From: CAYNTS01 sp964400495
GTDB taxonomy: Bacteria > Fidelibacterota > Marinisomatia > SCGC-AAA003-L08 > D37C17
Direction of reading: 5' to 3'
Length of the DNA stretch: 43,636 nucleotides
Assembly (NCBI GenBank): GCA_964400495.1
Contig: CAYNTS010000013.1
Location: 1-43,636, forward strand
In this document: positions 1 through 7,772 of the stretch, piece by piece
How the letters are laid out: every line of letters begins with the position of its first letter
How positions within the stretch are numbered: position 1 is the stretch's first letter
The notes under the pieces: model-generated
The model's database searches: none
What the model was told of the DNA's origin: nothing
What the model saw: the letters and a program-made list of their open reading frames with translations, nothing else
Made by a program: the position numbers and the translations under genes

Positions 1-1
1 T

Positions 2-961
2 ATTTGCGTAATAGGTGCTGGAAGATGGGGGCGAAATCATATTCGTACACTATCCGAAATGGGGAATTTAGGTGGTATTGTTGAATCTAATTCTGAAACA
101 TTAAAATCTTTTGGTAAAACTTACCCAAATGCAAAACTGTTTACCGATTTACCTACAGCAATCGAATATGGATTTGATGGATTTGCACTAGCTACTCCTG
201 CAGAAACACATTTCACTATGGGAACAAAACTCATCGAAAATGGATGCAATGTTCTCATTGAAAAGCCACTTGCACTCAATCTAAAAGATGCAAAGAAATT
301 AGTTGAATTAGCAAATGATAATAAAACTCGCTTAATGGTTGGTCATGTACTTCTTTTTCATCCTGCAATTCAAAAAATGAAAGAACTAATTGAATCTGAA
401 AAAATAGGAAAGCTACAATATATTTATTCTAATCGACTTAATTTAGGAACAGTGAGATTACAAGAAAATGTTTTCTGGTCATTTGCCCCCCACGATATTT
501 CTATTTTTAATCACTTTACTGAATCATTACCAACAAAAATTAAAACATTCGGCGGGGCATTTATTCAACAAGGAAATCATGATACAACCATCACACATTT
601 AGAATATCCAAATAATGTTAAAACTCATATATTTGTATCGTGGTTGCACCCTTTCAAAGAACATAGAATTGTAATCATTGGATCAAAAGGAATGGTTTCT
701 TTTGAAGATTCATCCAAGGATAAAAATATTTTATTTTATGAGAAAGGTGTCAATTGGGAGGATGGCGTACCAGTTACCAAAAATGGACCAACGGAAATAA
801 TTTCTTATGAATCAAATATGCCATTAGAAGAAGAGTTGAAATATTTTATTCAAAATTTAGATGGCGAAATAAAAGTTTCAAACGGTGAAAATGGTTTAGA
901 AGTTGTAAAAATTTTGGAAGAAGCATCAAAAATATTAAGTGAGGGATTGGAAAATGAGTAA
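2..961 (+). CDS. Gfo/Idh/MocA-family NAD(P)-dependent sugar dehydrogenase (WlbA/WbpB-like), 5' truncated by window
   Basis: The open frame runs back to the window edge. The first visible codons read ICVIGAGRWGRNHIRTL, a Rossmann GxGxxG dinucleotide site, so the ATG at 59 is internal and only a few N-terminal residues are missing. The EKPLA motif is the family signature carrying the catalytic Lys. A GFO/IDH C-terminal alpha/beta domain follows. 319 residues are visible, close to the usual 310-350. The stop overlaps the acetyltransferase start by 8 bases (ATGAGTAA), so the two are translationally coupled. Paired with a WlbB/WbpD-like enzyme, the likely role is oxidation at C3 of a UDP-sugar (UDP-GlcNAc or UDP-GlcNAcA) in the cytoplasm for surface glycan synthesis. 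The exact substrate is inferred from that pairing. The matching aminotransferase is not in view and may lie upstream. Confidence 0.88.
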   Translation: MCVIGAGRWGRNHIRTLSEMGNLGGIVESNSETLKSFGKTYPNAKLFTDLPTAIEYGFDGFALATPAETHFTMGTKLIENGCNVLIEKPLALNLKDAKKLVELANDNKTRLMVGHVLLFHPAIQKMKELIESEKIGKLQYIYSNRLNLGTVRLQENVFWSFAPHDISIFNHFTESLPTKIKTFGGAFIQQGNHDTTITHLEYPNNVKTHIFVSWLHPFKEHRIVIIGSKGMVSFEDSSKDKNILFYEKGVNWEDGVPVTKNGPTEIISYESNMPLEEELKYFIQNLDGEIKVSNGENGLEVVKILEEASKILSEGLENE

Positions 962-1532
962 AGATTATTTTGTTCATGAAACTGCAATCATTGATGAAAA
1001 TGTAACTATAAATAAAAATACAAAAATATGGCATTTTTCTCATATTCAATCTCATTCAAAAATTGGCAAAAACTGCTCAATTGGACAAAATGTAAATGTA
1101 GGAAACAATGTTAAAATTGGTAATTTTGTAAAAATCCAAAATAATGTATCTGTTTATGAAGGTGTTGAGCTTGAAGATTATGTGTTTTGTGGACCTTCGA
1201 TGGTGTTTACCAATATAATTAATCCAAGGTGTAAATATCCTCAACGTGGAAGTGAGTTTTATCTTAAAACACTTGTTAAAGAAGGAGCTTCTATTGGGGC
1301 AAATGCAACCATTGTATGTGGAAACACGATTGGAAAACATGCCTTTATTGGTGCTGGAACTGTAGTTTTAAAAGATGTTCCAAATTATGCACTTGTTGTG
1401 GGCAATCCAGCAAAGCAAATTGGATGGGTTTGTGAATGTGGAGAAAAATTATCAGATGAATTTTTGTGCAGTAAATGCTCAAAAAAATATAAAACCTCTA
1501 GTTCAGGGTTGAAGGAAAATAATGAAACATAA
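954..1532 (+). CDS. Left-handed beta-helix sugar N-acetyltransferase (WlbB/WbpD-like)
   Basis: 192-residue hexapeptide-repeat protein with runs such as IGKNCSIGQNVNVG and IGANATIVCGNTIG, typical of trimeric LbetaH acyltransferases. WbpD/WlbB enzymes acetylate the 3-amino group of UDP-2-acetamido-3-amino sugars made by the WlbA/WbpB dehydrogenase and an aminotransferase. The dehydrogenase lies immediately upstream and overlaps it. The C-terminus carries CEC...CSKC (about residues 160-178), a zinc-ribbon-like tail. I start at the ATG at 954 because it sits behind GAGGGATTGG and gives the family N-terminus MSKDYFVHETA. The GTG at 939 would add five residues with no support. The 3' end overlaps the next gene by 11 bases. 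Exact sugar is uncertain. Confidence 0.85.
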   Translation: MSKDYFVHETAIIDENVTINKNTKIWHFSHIQSHSKIGKNCSIGQNVNVGNNVKIGNFVKIQNNVSVYEGVELEDYVFCGPSMVFTNIINPRCKYPQRGSEFYLKTLVKEGASIGANATIVCGNTIGKHAFIGAGTVVLKDVPNYALVVGNPAKQIGWVCECGEKLSDEFLCSKCSKKYKTSSSGLKENNET

Positions 1533-2196
1533 AATTGTTACAATAATTCCTGCTCGCGGGGGGAGTAAGGGAATTCCTGGTAAAAATATTATTGACTTTC
1601 TCGGTAAACCCCTTATCGCACATAGTATTGAATATTCAATAAAATGTGATTTGATTTCGCAAACGTATGTTTCAACTGATGATGATATCATTGCTGAAGT
1701 TTCAACCAAATTTGGAGCAAAATTAATTCAGAGACCCAAGAGTCTTGCAACTGATTCAGCAACAACTGAATCTGCAATTGAACATGCATTAAATACTTTT
1801 GATTTTCAACCAGATATTATTGTATTACTACAAGCAACAAGTCCGTTTCGACCAGTTAATTCACTAAAACAAGCAATTGAAAAATTTATTCGAAATGAAT
1901 ACGATTCTCTTTTAAGCATTTCTCCTACACATCGATTTTTTTGGAAAATTAGTGATGATGAGACTTTTGCACAATATGATTTTATGAATCGACCTCGACG
2001 ACAAGATTTGAAAAAGAATGAAATGACTTATGTTGAAAATGGATCTGTATACATTTTTACACGAAAACATTTTGAACAATCTAATAATCGGTTAGGTAGA
2101 AAAATTGGACATATCATTTTTTCAGAAGAATATAGTTATGAAATTGATACTCTTGCAGATTTAGAATTTTTGAAAATTTTAGCAAAACAAAATTAA
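1522..2196 (+). CDS. neuA: CMP-nonulosonate (sialic acid/KDN-type) cytidylyltransferase
   Basis: 224 residues, the usual size of the NeuA catalytic domain. The N-terminal nucleotide-binding loop reads PARGGSKGIPGKNI, the NeuA/LegF/PseF form and not the KdsB form (PARxxSxRLPGK). LLQATSPFRP and the late EIDTLADLEF motif (metal-binding Asp region) also match. It transfers CMP from CTP to the anomeric hydroxyl of a nonulosonic acid to give the sugar donor. The start is behind GAAGGAAAATA and overlaps the acetyltransferase end. The stop is one base from the next ATG. With the synthase and phosphatase downstream it completes a route to a CMP-activated nine-carbon acid. Which acid (KDN, Neu5Ac, legionaminic) cannot be read from this enzyme alone. 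Confidence 0.87.
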   Translation: MKHKIVTIIPARGGSKGIPGKNIIDFLGKPLIAHSIEYSIKCDLISQTYVSTDDDIIAEVSTKFGAKLIQRPKSLATDSATTESAIEHALNTFDFQPDIIVLLQATSPFRPVNSLKQAIEKFIRNEYDSLLSISPTHRFFWKISDDETFAQYDFMNRPRRQDLKKNEMTYVENGSVYIFTRKHFEQSNNRLGRKIGHIIFSEEYSYEIDTLADLEFLKILAKQN

Positions 2197-2197
2197 A

Positions 2198-4186
2198 ATG
2201 AAATCAATTAGTCGATTCATTCCCAATCAATTGTGTATATTGATTACTTTCTTTATTGGAATTTTACTCCTAACAGAATTTTGGCGATTGTTTTTTGTGT
2301 TAAAATACTCTTCTCTCTTAGAATGGTCAAATACTTGGTTATATCTTAAAGCATTTTATGTAGGACTTAGATTGGATTCGGTAGTAATTGGTTATATTTT
2401 GCTTCCAGTTTTATTTACAATCTACATTCCATACATTGGTTGGAAGAGTACAATCTACCAAAAACTAGTTAAATTCTACTTTCTTATAGTCACTTTTACA
2501 TTTTCAATAATGTTTGCAATAGATGCTGAATTTTTTGAAATCTTTGATTCACATTTAAATTTGATGGCAATTCTCTATAGCACTGGTGGAGATTCAGAAA
2601 TTTGGGAGTTTATTTGGCAAGATTATCCTGTTATTCGATATTTCCTTTTTACATTTTTCATAACATATGTATGGTCAAAAGGTTTTTCATATGTTATCTC
2701 TAATTGTGCAAGAACTAATCTAAACAAAGTTGTTATTGTATTAAGTTTTGTTGCTTCTTTTATTTTAATTGGTACTGCTTGTAGAGGTGGATGGCAGATA
2801 AGACCAATTGATTGGGGACATGCAATTTTTAGTAATGATGCAATATCAAATAATATTGCACAGAATGGTTTGTTTCTCCTGTCTAGATCAATTATTGAAT
2901 ATTCCTCAGAAGAAAATATTAGTTCGAAAATTAAATACTACCCACAAGATGAGGCGTTCAAAACTACACGAAATTTATTGAAACAAGAACGAATCCAATT
3001 TCATAATAACACTTCTTTAACTCGTTCGCTTATAAATAGCGAAAACTCAATTACCCCAAATATTGTTTTAATTATCCTCGAATCATTCACAGGAGAACTC
3101 CTTCATTTTCTTAATAAAAATGCAATTAATACTACACCATTTCTTGAATCAATTTCAAAAAAGGGGGTAAATTTTTTACAATGTATTGCAAACGGTTCAA
3201 GATCTGCTTTTGGAATTAGTTCTATTTTATGTTCTTGGCCAACTCTACCTGGATATCCATTAATCTCTCAGGTTGAAACTCAACATGGCATTGAAACAGG
3301 TGTATCATTATTAAAAAATATTGGGTACGAAACAACATTTCTCTATGGTGGTGATGCCGACTTTGATAATATGAAAGGGTTTGCACTAGCAAATGGATTT
3401 GATGAGGTCATAGAAAGAAAAAACTTCCCTTCTTTATATGATGGAACTGTATGGGGTGTATGGGATCATCATACTTTTGATGAAGCAATATCTATCCTTG
3501 ATAATAATAACAATTATCCTCATTTTTTAACTGTTTTTACAGCAACAAATCACCAACCATGGGAAATTCCTTCTAGTTTTCAAAATAAAACTAGTTCGTA
3601 TTCCGATACTTTATGGAATGCGGGGAAAACCCATAAAACATTTAATTATGTTGATTTAGTTCTAGAACAATTTATAACTAAATCTAAAAATAAAGAGTGG
3701 TTTAACAACACTATATTTGTTTTTACAGCAGATCATGGTCTTAACATCCAACGAAATATGATGGACCATTTAAAAAATGGACATATTCCGTTTATAATAT
3801 ATGCCCCGGGGTTAAATTTACAGACTCAAAATATTGATAAAGTTGTGAGTCAAATTGATATTTTACCTACAGTTTTTGATATAATTAATTATCCTAAATC
3901 TTTCTCTATAATTGGAAAATCAGGATTAATGGGTAAAAATGGTTTCGCTTTACGAGTAATAAATGAACACTTTCAATGGCTTAACCAAAATGGAAATGTG
4001 TATGATGAAATTATTGATTTAAATCAGACTTTTTATAATGTTAATAATATTCAAGGTAGTATTTATAAACAAATTAAAAAGGATGAAGAATTTTTTAAAT
4101 TACAAACTGAAGCAAGGTCTTACTTACAGTCAGCCTATTTTTTATTTAAAAATAGTTATAATAATAGTTTAGATTTGACTAACTAA
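2198..4186 (+). CDS. LtaS-like membrane phosphotransferase/sulfatase (COG1368, alkaline phosphatase superfamily)
   Basis: 662 residues. The N-terminal 200 hold about five hydrophobic segments (near 12-34, 60-80, 92-110, 145-160, 177-195), followed by a large extracytoplasmic domain. That domain has NIVLIILESF (metal-ligand Glu about 295), GSRSAFG (nucleophile position, Ser about 336 where relatives mostly have Thr), and TADHG (Asp/His metal ligands about 512-513). This is the architecture of lipoteichoic acid synthase and Gram-negative phosphoglycerol or phosphoethanolamine transferases. It sits between the CMP-sugar synthetase and the sugar-acid synthase with 1 and 32 base gaps, so it probably adds a phospho-substituent (for example phosphoglycerol) to the glycan or lipid made by this locus. 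Donor and acceptor are unknown, and a sulfatase role is not excluded. Confidence 0.8.
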   Translation: MKSISRFIPNQLCILITFFIGILLLTEFWRLFFVLKYSSLLEWSNTWLYLKAFYVGLRLDSVVIGYILLPVLFTIYIPYIGWKSTIYQKLVKFYFLIVTFTFSIMFAIDAEFFEIFDSHLNLMAILYSTGGDSEIWEFIWQDYPVIRYFLFTFFITYVWSKGFSYVISNCARTNLNKVVIVLSFVASFILIGTACRGGWQIRPIDWGHAIFSNDAISNNIAQNGLFLLSRSIIEYSSEENISSKIKYYPQDEAFKTTRNLLKQERIQFHNNTSLTRSLINSENSITPNIVLIILESFTGELLHFLNKNAINTTPFLESISKKGVNFLQCIANGSRSAFGISSILCSWPTLPGYPLISQVETQHGIETGVSLLKNIGYETTFLYGGDADFDNMKGFALANGFDEVIERKNFPSLYDGTVWGVWDHHTFDEAISILDNNNNYPHFLTVFTATNHQPWEIPSSFQNKTSSYSDTLWNAGKTHKTFNYVDLVLEQFITKSKNKEWFNNTIFVFTADHGLNIQRNMMDHLKNGHIPFIIYAPGLNLQTQNIDKVVSQIDILPTVFDIINYPKSFSIIGKSGLMGKNGFALRVINEHFQWLNQNGNVYDEIIDLNQTFYNVNNIQGSIYKQIKKDEEFFKLQTEARSYLQSAYFLFKNSYNNSLDLTN

Positions 4187-4218
4187 AGCAATAAATTTTC
4201 ATATTAATTAGGAAAGAT

Positions 4219-5268
4219 ATGAACATAATTACATTTAATAATAAAACTATTGGGCAAGGGCATCCAGTTTATATAATTGCAGAAATTGGAATCAATCATC
4301 AAGGGGATGTTGATATTGCCAAAGAACTTATTGATGAAGCAAAAAATTGTGGGGCGGATGCAGTTAAGTTTCAAAAACGATCTATTAGCAGAATATTAAC
4401 CAAAGAGGGATTAGAAGCACCTTATGATAACAGGAATAGTTTTGGTTCAACATACGGAGAACATAAAAAAGCCCTAGAGTTATCGAAAGATGATTACAAA
4501 GTTTTGGTTCAATACTCTAATAGTCTAAATGTTGATTTTTGTGCCTCTGGATGGGATGAAGAAAGCATTGATTTTTTGGATAGTTTAGATATCCCTTTTT
4601 TCAAAATGGCATCGGCAGATTTAACTAACTTTCCACTACTTGAACACACAGCTAGAAAAAATAAACCCATGATATTATCAACAGGAATGGCTGATATGGA
4701 AACGGTCATGAATGCTGTTAAATTAGTTGAATCCATAAATTCTCAAATTGCTATCCTTCAATGTACTTCAACCTATCCTACAAGTTTTAACGAACTGAAT
4801 TTAAATGTACTAAGAACATATCAAAATGAATTTCCAAATGCTGTAATTGGATATTCTGGACATGAACTTGGTATTGCAATCCCACCAGTTGCAGTTGCTA
4901 TGGGTGCATGTATCGTAGAGCGTCATTTTACTTTAGACAGAACAATGAAAGGTGGTGATCACTCTGCATCTTTAGAACCACAAGGATTTACTAAAATGGT
5001 TCGTGATATTCGCCATATTGAAGACGCAATGGGAAGCTATAACAAAGAAATTCAAGATTCAGAAAAACCTGTGTTTAAAAAATTAGCAAAGAGTATTGTT
5101 TCTGCAGTAGATATTTCTGAAGGAACCGTTTTAACTAGAGAAATGCTCACAACAAAAGGACCTGGTTCTGGAATATCTCCTCAAAAGTTAAATGATATTT
5201 TAGGAAAAAAAGTTCTAAAATCAATTCCATCTGATTCTGTTATGTATAATGAAGATATTCAATGGTAA
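4219..5268 (+). CDS. neuB: Sialic-acid/KDN synthase, NANS-like (probable 9-phosphate synthase)
   Basis: 349 residues: a TIM-barrel NeuB domain (about 1-280) and a C-terminal SAF/antifreeze-like domain (about 285-349). AEIGINHQGD and GYSGHE are family signatures. The stretch from KFQKR through APYDNRNSFGSTYGEHKKAL closely resembles the animal enzyme NANS (KFQK...RPY...GKTYGEHK). Animal NANS and the Bacteroides thetaiotaomicron KDN-9-P synthase use 6-phosphorylated hexoses and PEP and make 9-phosphates. Typical bacterial NeuB uses free ManNAc. I therefore favour a 9-phosphate product, which agrees with the phosphatase gene that overlaps its 3' end by 7 bases. SD-like TTAGGAAAG precedes the ATG. 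Substrate (Man-6-P or ManNAc-6-P) is not resolvable by eye. Confidence 0.88.
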   Translation: MNIITFNNKTIGQGHPVYIIAEIGINHQGDVDIAKELIDEAKNCGADAVKFQKRSISRILTKEGLEAPYDNRNSFGSTYGEHKKALELSKDDYKVLVQYSNSLNVDFCASGWDEESIDFLDSLDIPFFKMASADLTNFPLLEHTARKNKPMILSTGMADMETVMNAVKLVESINSQIAILQCTSTYPTSFNELNLNVLRTYQNEFPNAVIGYSGHELGIAIPPVAVAMGACIVERHFTLDRTMKGGDHSASLEPQGFTKMVRDIRHIEDAMGSYNKEIQDSEKPVFKKLAKSIVSAVDISEGTVLTREMLTTKGPGSGISPQKLNDILGKKVLKSIPSDSVMYNEDIQW

Positions 5269-5753
5269 AATCTTTCAAAGAAAAAGCCAAACAAATAAAA
5301 CTAATTGCTACTGATATTGATGGTGTATGGACAGACGCAAAAATGTACTACACTGAAGATGGTGATTTCATGAAAGCTTTTTCAACGTATGATGGAATGG
5401 CAGTTGCTGAGTTAAAAAAAGTCGGAATTGAAATTGCAATTTTAACTGGTGAAGATTCACAAATTGTTCAAAGACGTGCAGAGAAATTAAAAATTAAATA
5501 TGTTTATTTAGATGAAAATCAAAAATTGAAACGCCTGAAATATTTATGTGAAATCCTTAATATTTCTCTTGAAAATATTGCGTTTATTGGCGATGATTTG
5601 AATGATGTAGATGCCTTAGAAAATGTTGGATTATCTGCACTTTCTAAAAATAGTCCAATACTTGAAAATTTTAATCCTGACTATGTAACTCACAGAATAG
5701 GTGGGGATGGTGCATTTAGAGAATTTGCAGATTTAATACTCCAAAACAGATAG
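5262..5753 (+). CDS. HAD phosphatase, KdsC/KDN-9-phosphate phosphatase type
   Basis: 163 residues, a C0-type (capless, tetrameric) HAD phosphatase. DIDGVWTD carries the nucleophile Asp and the acid/base Asp, ILTGE is motif II, and GDDLND is the metal-binding motif IV. The whole family is usually labelled KdsC (Kdo-8-phosphate phosphatase). Here the residue after TG is Glu and a Lys occurs in RRAEKLK. As I recall, E. coli KdsC has TGR and lacks that Lys, while the B. thetaiotaomicron KDN-9-P phosphatase has the Glu and Lys as specificity residues. The gene overlaps the NANS-like synthase, so 9-phosphate hydrolysis is the more economical role. Kdo-8-P phosphatase remains possible, particularly since waaA follows directly. 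Confidence 0.85.
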   Translation: MVKSFKEKAKQIKLIATDIDGVWTDAKMYYTEDGDFMKAFSTYDGMAVAELKKVGIEIAILTGEDSQIVQRRAEKLKIKYVYLDENQKLKRLKYLCEILNISLENIAFIGDDLNDVDALENVGLSALSKNSPILENFNPDYVTHRIGGDGAFREFADLILQNR

Positions 5754-5783
5754 AGGTTCTCTCTGTTTCCCTACATTATCTAT

Positions 5784-7025
5784 GTGCTTTGTTCTCCCCT
5801 GCTTTGGTTAATAATCTACCTTACACATTTTTTTTCACCTAAAATTTCAACCCATTTACTAAGCCAAAAACAAACTCTTAAATTTGCTGTTGAAAAAATA
5901 AACCAATTTCAAAATGGACGGATAATTGTGTTATTTCATGCAGCTTCAGCGGGAGAATTTGAACAACTGAAACCAGTTTTAAATAGAATAGATAGAAATA
6001 AATATTTTATTATTCAATCTTACATGTCCCCTACTATCTTTAATGTTGAAAAAGATACAACTTTAGCAGATGCTACATGTTATTTATCTTTTGATTTACC
6101 ATGGTCTGTGTACTCATTTTTAAAAAATATAAACCCCACCCATTTTATAATTACCCGCCATGATGTTTGGCCAAACTTGGTGGTTATTGCTAAATCACTT
6201 GGAATTAATATTTCGTTTATTAATGTTAATTTTCATGAAAAAACAATTTGGTCACAATTTGGATTTAAATCTTTAGGGGAATTTATTCTCAATAAATTTG
6301 ATGTGATTACTACAGGATCTGAGAGACTTAAAAATAATATTTCTAAGTTAATTCCTAGTAACAAAGTAAAAATAACTGGTGATACACGATTTGATCAAAT
6401 CTTGGATAGAAGTAAAATCATTGTCGATCATTTTAAAGGATGGATTTCTGATTCACAAAATATTATTTTTGGGAGTATTGATGAGCAAGACTATCCTGTA
6501 ATTTTTGATTCTTTTAATAAACTATATCCTCAAGGAAATGAATCATTAATTTCTAATAATCATCGAGTAATTATTGTACCTCATGAAGTTGATAATAACA
6601 CAATTACAAAAATTGAAAATCATCTTAGGGAACTCAATATAGCTTCAGTACGTTTTACTAAAATGAATGAACAACCACCACAATGCATCATTGTTGATAC
6701 CGTCGGAATGCTGGCAGATATGTATGCAAACGCTGACTTAGCTTACGTAGGTTCTGGATTTTCAACTGGTGTTCACTCAGTGATTGAACCGGCAATCCAT
6801 GGGTGTGTTGTTTCATTTGGACCTGTTATCCATATTTTAGATGAAGCAATTGAACTTCATAACCTTGGGTTGGGTAAAATGATTCATAATTCAAGGGATT
6901 TGCAAAATTTCATTTCATTATTGGACAACCAAGATGAACTCGCAAAACTTCAAAAAGAAACCCATTCATTTGTAAAAGATAAATGTGGTGGTTCCCAAAA
7001 AATATTGGATATCATTTTAAATTAG
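5784..7025 (+). CDS. waaA: Kdo (ulosonic acid) transferase, lipid A glycosylation, WaaA
   Basis: 413 residues from the GTG used here. N-terminal membrane anchor SPLLWLIIYLTHFF. HAASAGEFEQLKP holds the conserved catalytic Glu. TRHDVWPN and the late GSGFSTGVHSVIEPA correspond to the GT30 acceptor/CMP-binding motifs, in a divergent form. WaaA transfers Kdo from CMP-Kdo to lipid A precursor at the inner membrane. The start is uncertain. No ATG lies in frame between the phosphatase TAG and the barrel of the protein. A CTG at 5763 sits 6 bases behind AGAGG and would restore a typical N-terminus (FPYIIYVLCSPL). The frame is the same as that of the upstream gene. No Kdo synthesis gene (kdsA, kdsB) is visible nearby. 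Confidence 0.88.
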   Translation: MLCSPLLWLIIYLTHFFSPKISTHLLSQKQTLKFAVEKINQFQNGRIIVLFHAASAGEFEQLKPVLNRIDRNKYFIIQSYMSPTIFNVEKDTTLADATCYLSFDLPWSVYSFLKNINPTHFIITRHDVWPNLVVIAKSLGINISFINVNFHEKTIWSQFGFKSLGEFILNKFDVITTGSERLKNNISKLIPSNKVKITGDTRFDQILDRSKIIVDHFKGWISDSQNIIFGSIDEQDYPVIFDSFNKLYPQGNESLISNNHRVIIVPHEVDNNTITKIENHLRELNIASVRFTKMNEQPPQCIIVDTVGMLADMYANADLAYVGSGFSTGVHSVIEPAIHGCVVSFGPVIHILDEAIELHNLGLGKMIHNSRDLQNFISLLDNQDELAKLQKETHSFVKDKCGGSQKILDIILN

Positions 7026-7026
7026 T

Positions 7027-7731
7027 ATGAAAAAATCACTTTATTTATTTCTGCTAATTATGACTCAATTTATTTTTGGGAAACCATTTGAATTAGGAGA
7101 AATATTATCCTATACGGCTGGATTCAGAGTAGTATCTGCTGGAGAATCAACCCTAGAAATAAAGAGTGATTCGTTAAATAACAATTTAGTGTATCATATA
7201 ACGTCAACTGTTAATTCTAACTCTTTTTTAGACATATTTTATAAAGTTCGGGATATAATTGATATCTGGGTTGACCCAAATGATTTTTCACTCCTAAAAA
7301 TGACAAAAAATATTAGAGAAGGGAAGTACCGTAAGAAAAAACAATTTGAAGTTACGTATAATGACTCCTTGATAAATAATCAATATTTTATTTATCTAGA
7401 TTCCAAAGTATTTGACCCTTTTTCAGCAATTTATTTTCTTAGAACTCAAATTTTAACCATTGATAGACAATTTATTTTCCCTATGTTTGATGGCAATAAA
7501 GTAAAAGAAATAGCTGTTAGTGTTATTGGAAATGAAAAAATAAACGTACCTGCAGGCACGTTTGATTGTATTTTTGTAGCACCTTCTTCCACGGATGGCT
7601 CAAGATTCAAACATAATGGTGAAATGAAAATTTGGTTTTCTAATGATTCCCTCAAATTACCAGTCAAAATTGAACAACAAACAAATATTGGAACTATGTT
7701 GTTAGAATTAAAGAATATTTCAAAATTTTAA
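7027..7731 (+). CDS. DUF3108-type periplasmic/secreted protein
   Basis: 234 residues with an N-terminal signal peptide (MKKSLYLFLLIMTQFIFG). The mature part begins FELGEILSYTAGFRVVSAGES, matching the DUF3108 pattern in which the chain opens with a G-E-x-L-x-Y motif and continues as a beta-rich fold. The ATG follows the waaA stop by one base, so the gene is almost certainly co-transcribed and coupled. The family has no established biochemical function. It commonly neighbours envelope genes, which fits. A role in outer-membrane or lipopolysaccharide homeostasis is only an inference from position. Confidence 0.72.
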   Translation: MKKSLYLFLLIMTQFIFGKPFELGEILSYTAGFRVVSAGESTLEIKSDSLNNNLVYHITSTVNSNSFLDIFYKVRDIIDIWVDPNDFSLLKMTKNIREGKYRKKKQFEVTYNDSLINNQYFIYLDSKVFDPFSAIYFLRTQILTIDRQFIFPMFDGNKVKEIAVSVIGNEKINVPAGTFDCIFVAPSSTDGSRFKHNGEMKIWFSNDSLKLPVKIEQQTNIGTMLLELKNISKF

Positions 7732-7772
7732 TATTCTTCGAAATTAATTCACAATCCTCTTAAATTAATGTT

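Noticed and set aside
846..1340. Minus-strand ORFs opposite the dehydrogenase/acetyltransferase genes
   Set aside because: Low-complexity Phe/Ile/Leu translations with no motif, fully inside conserved genes on the other strand.
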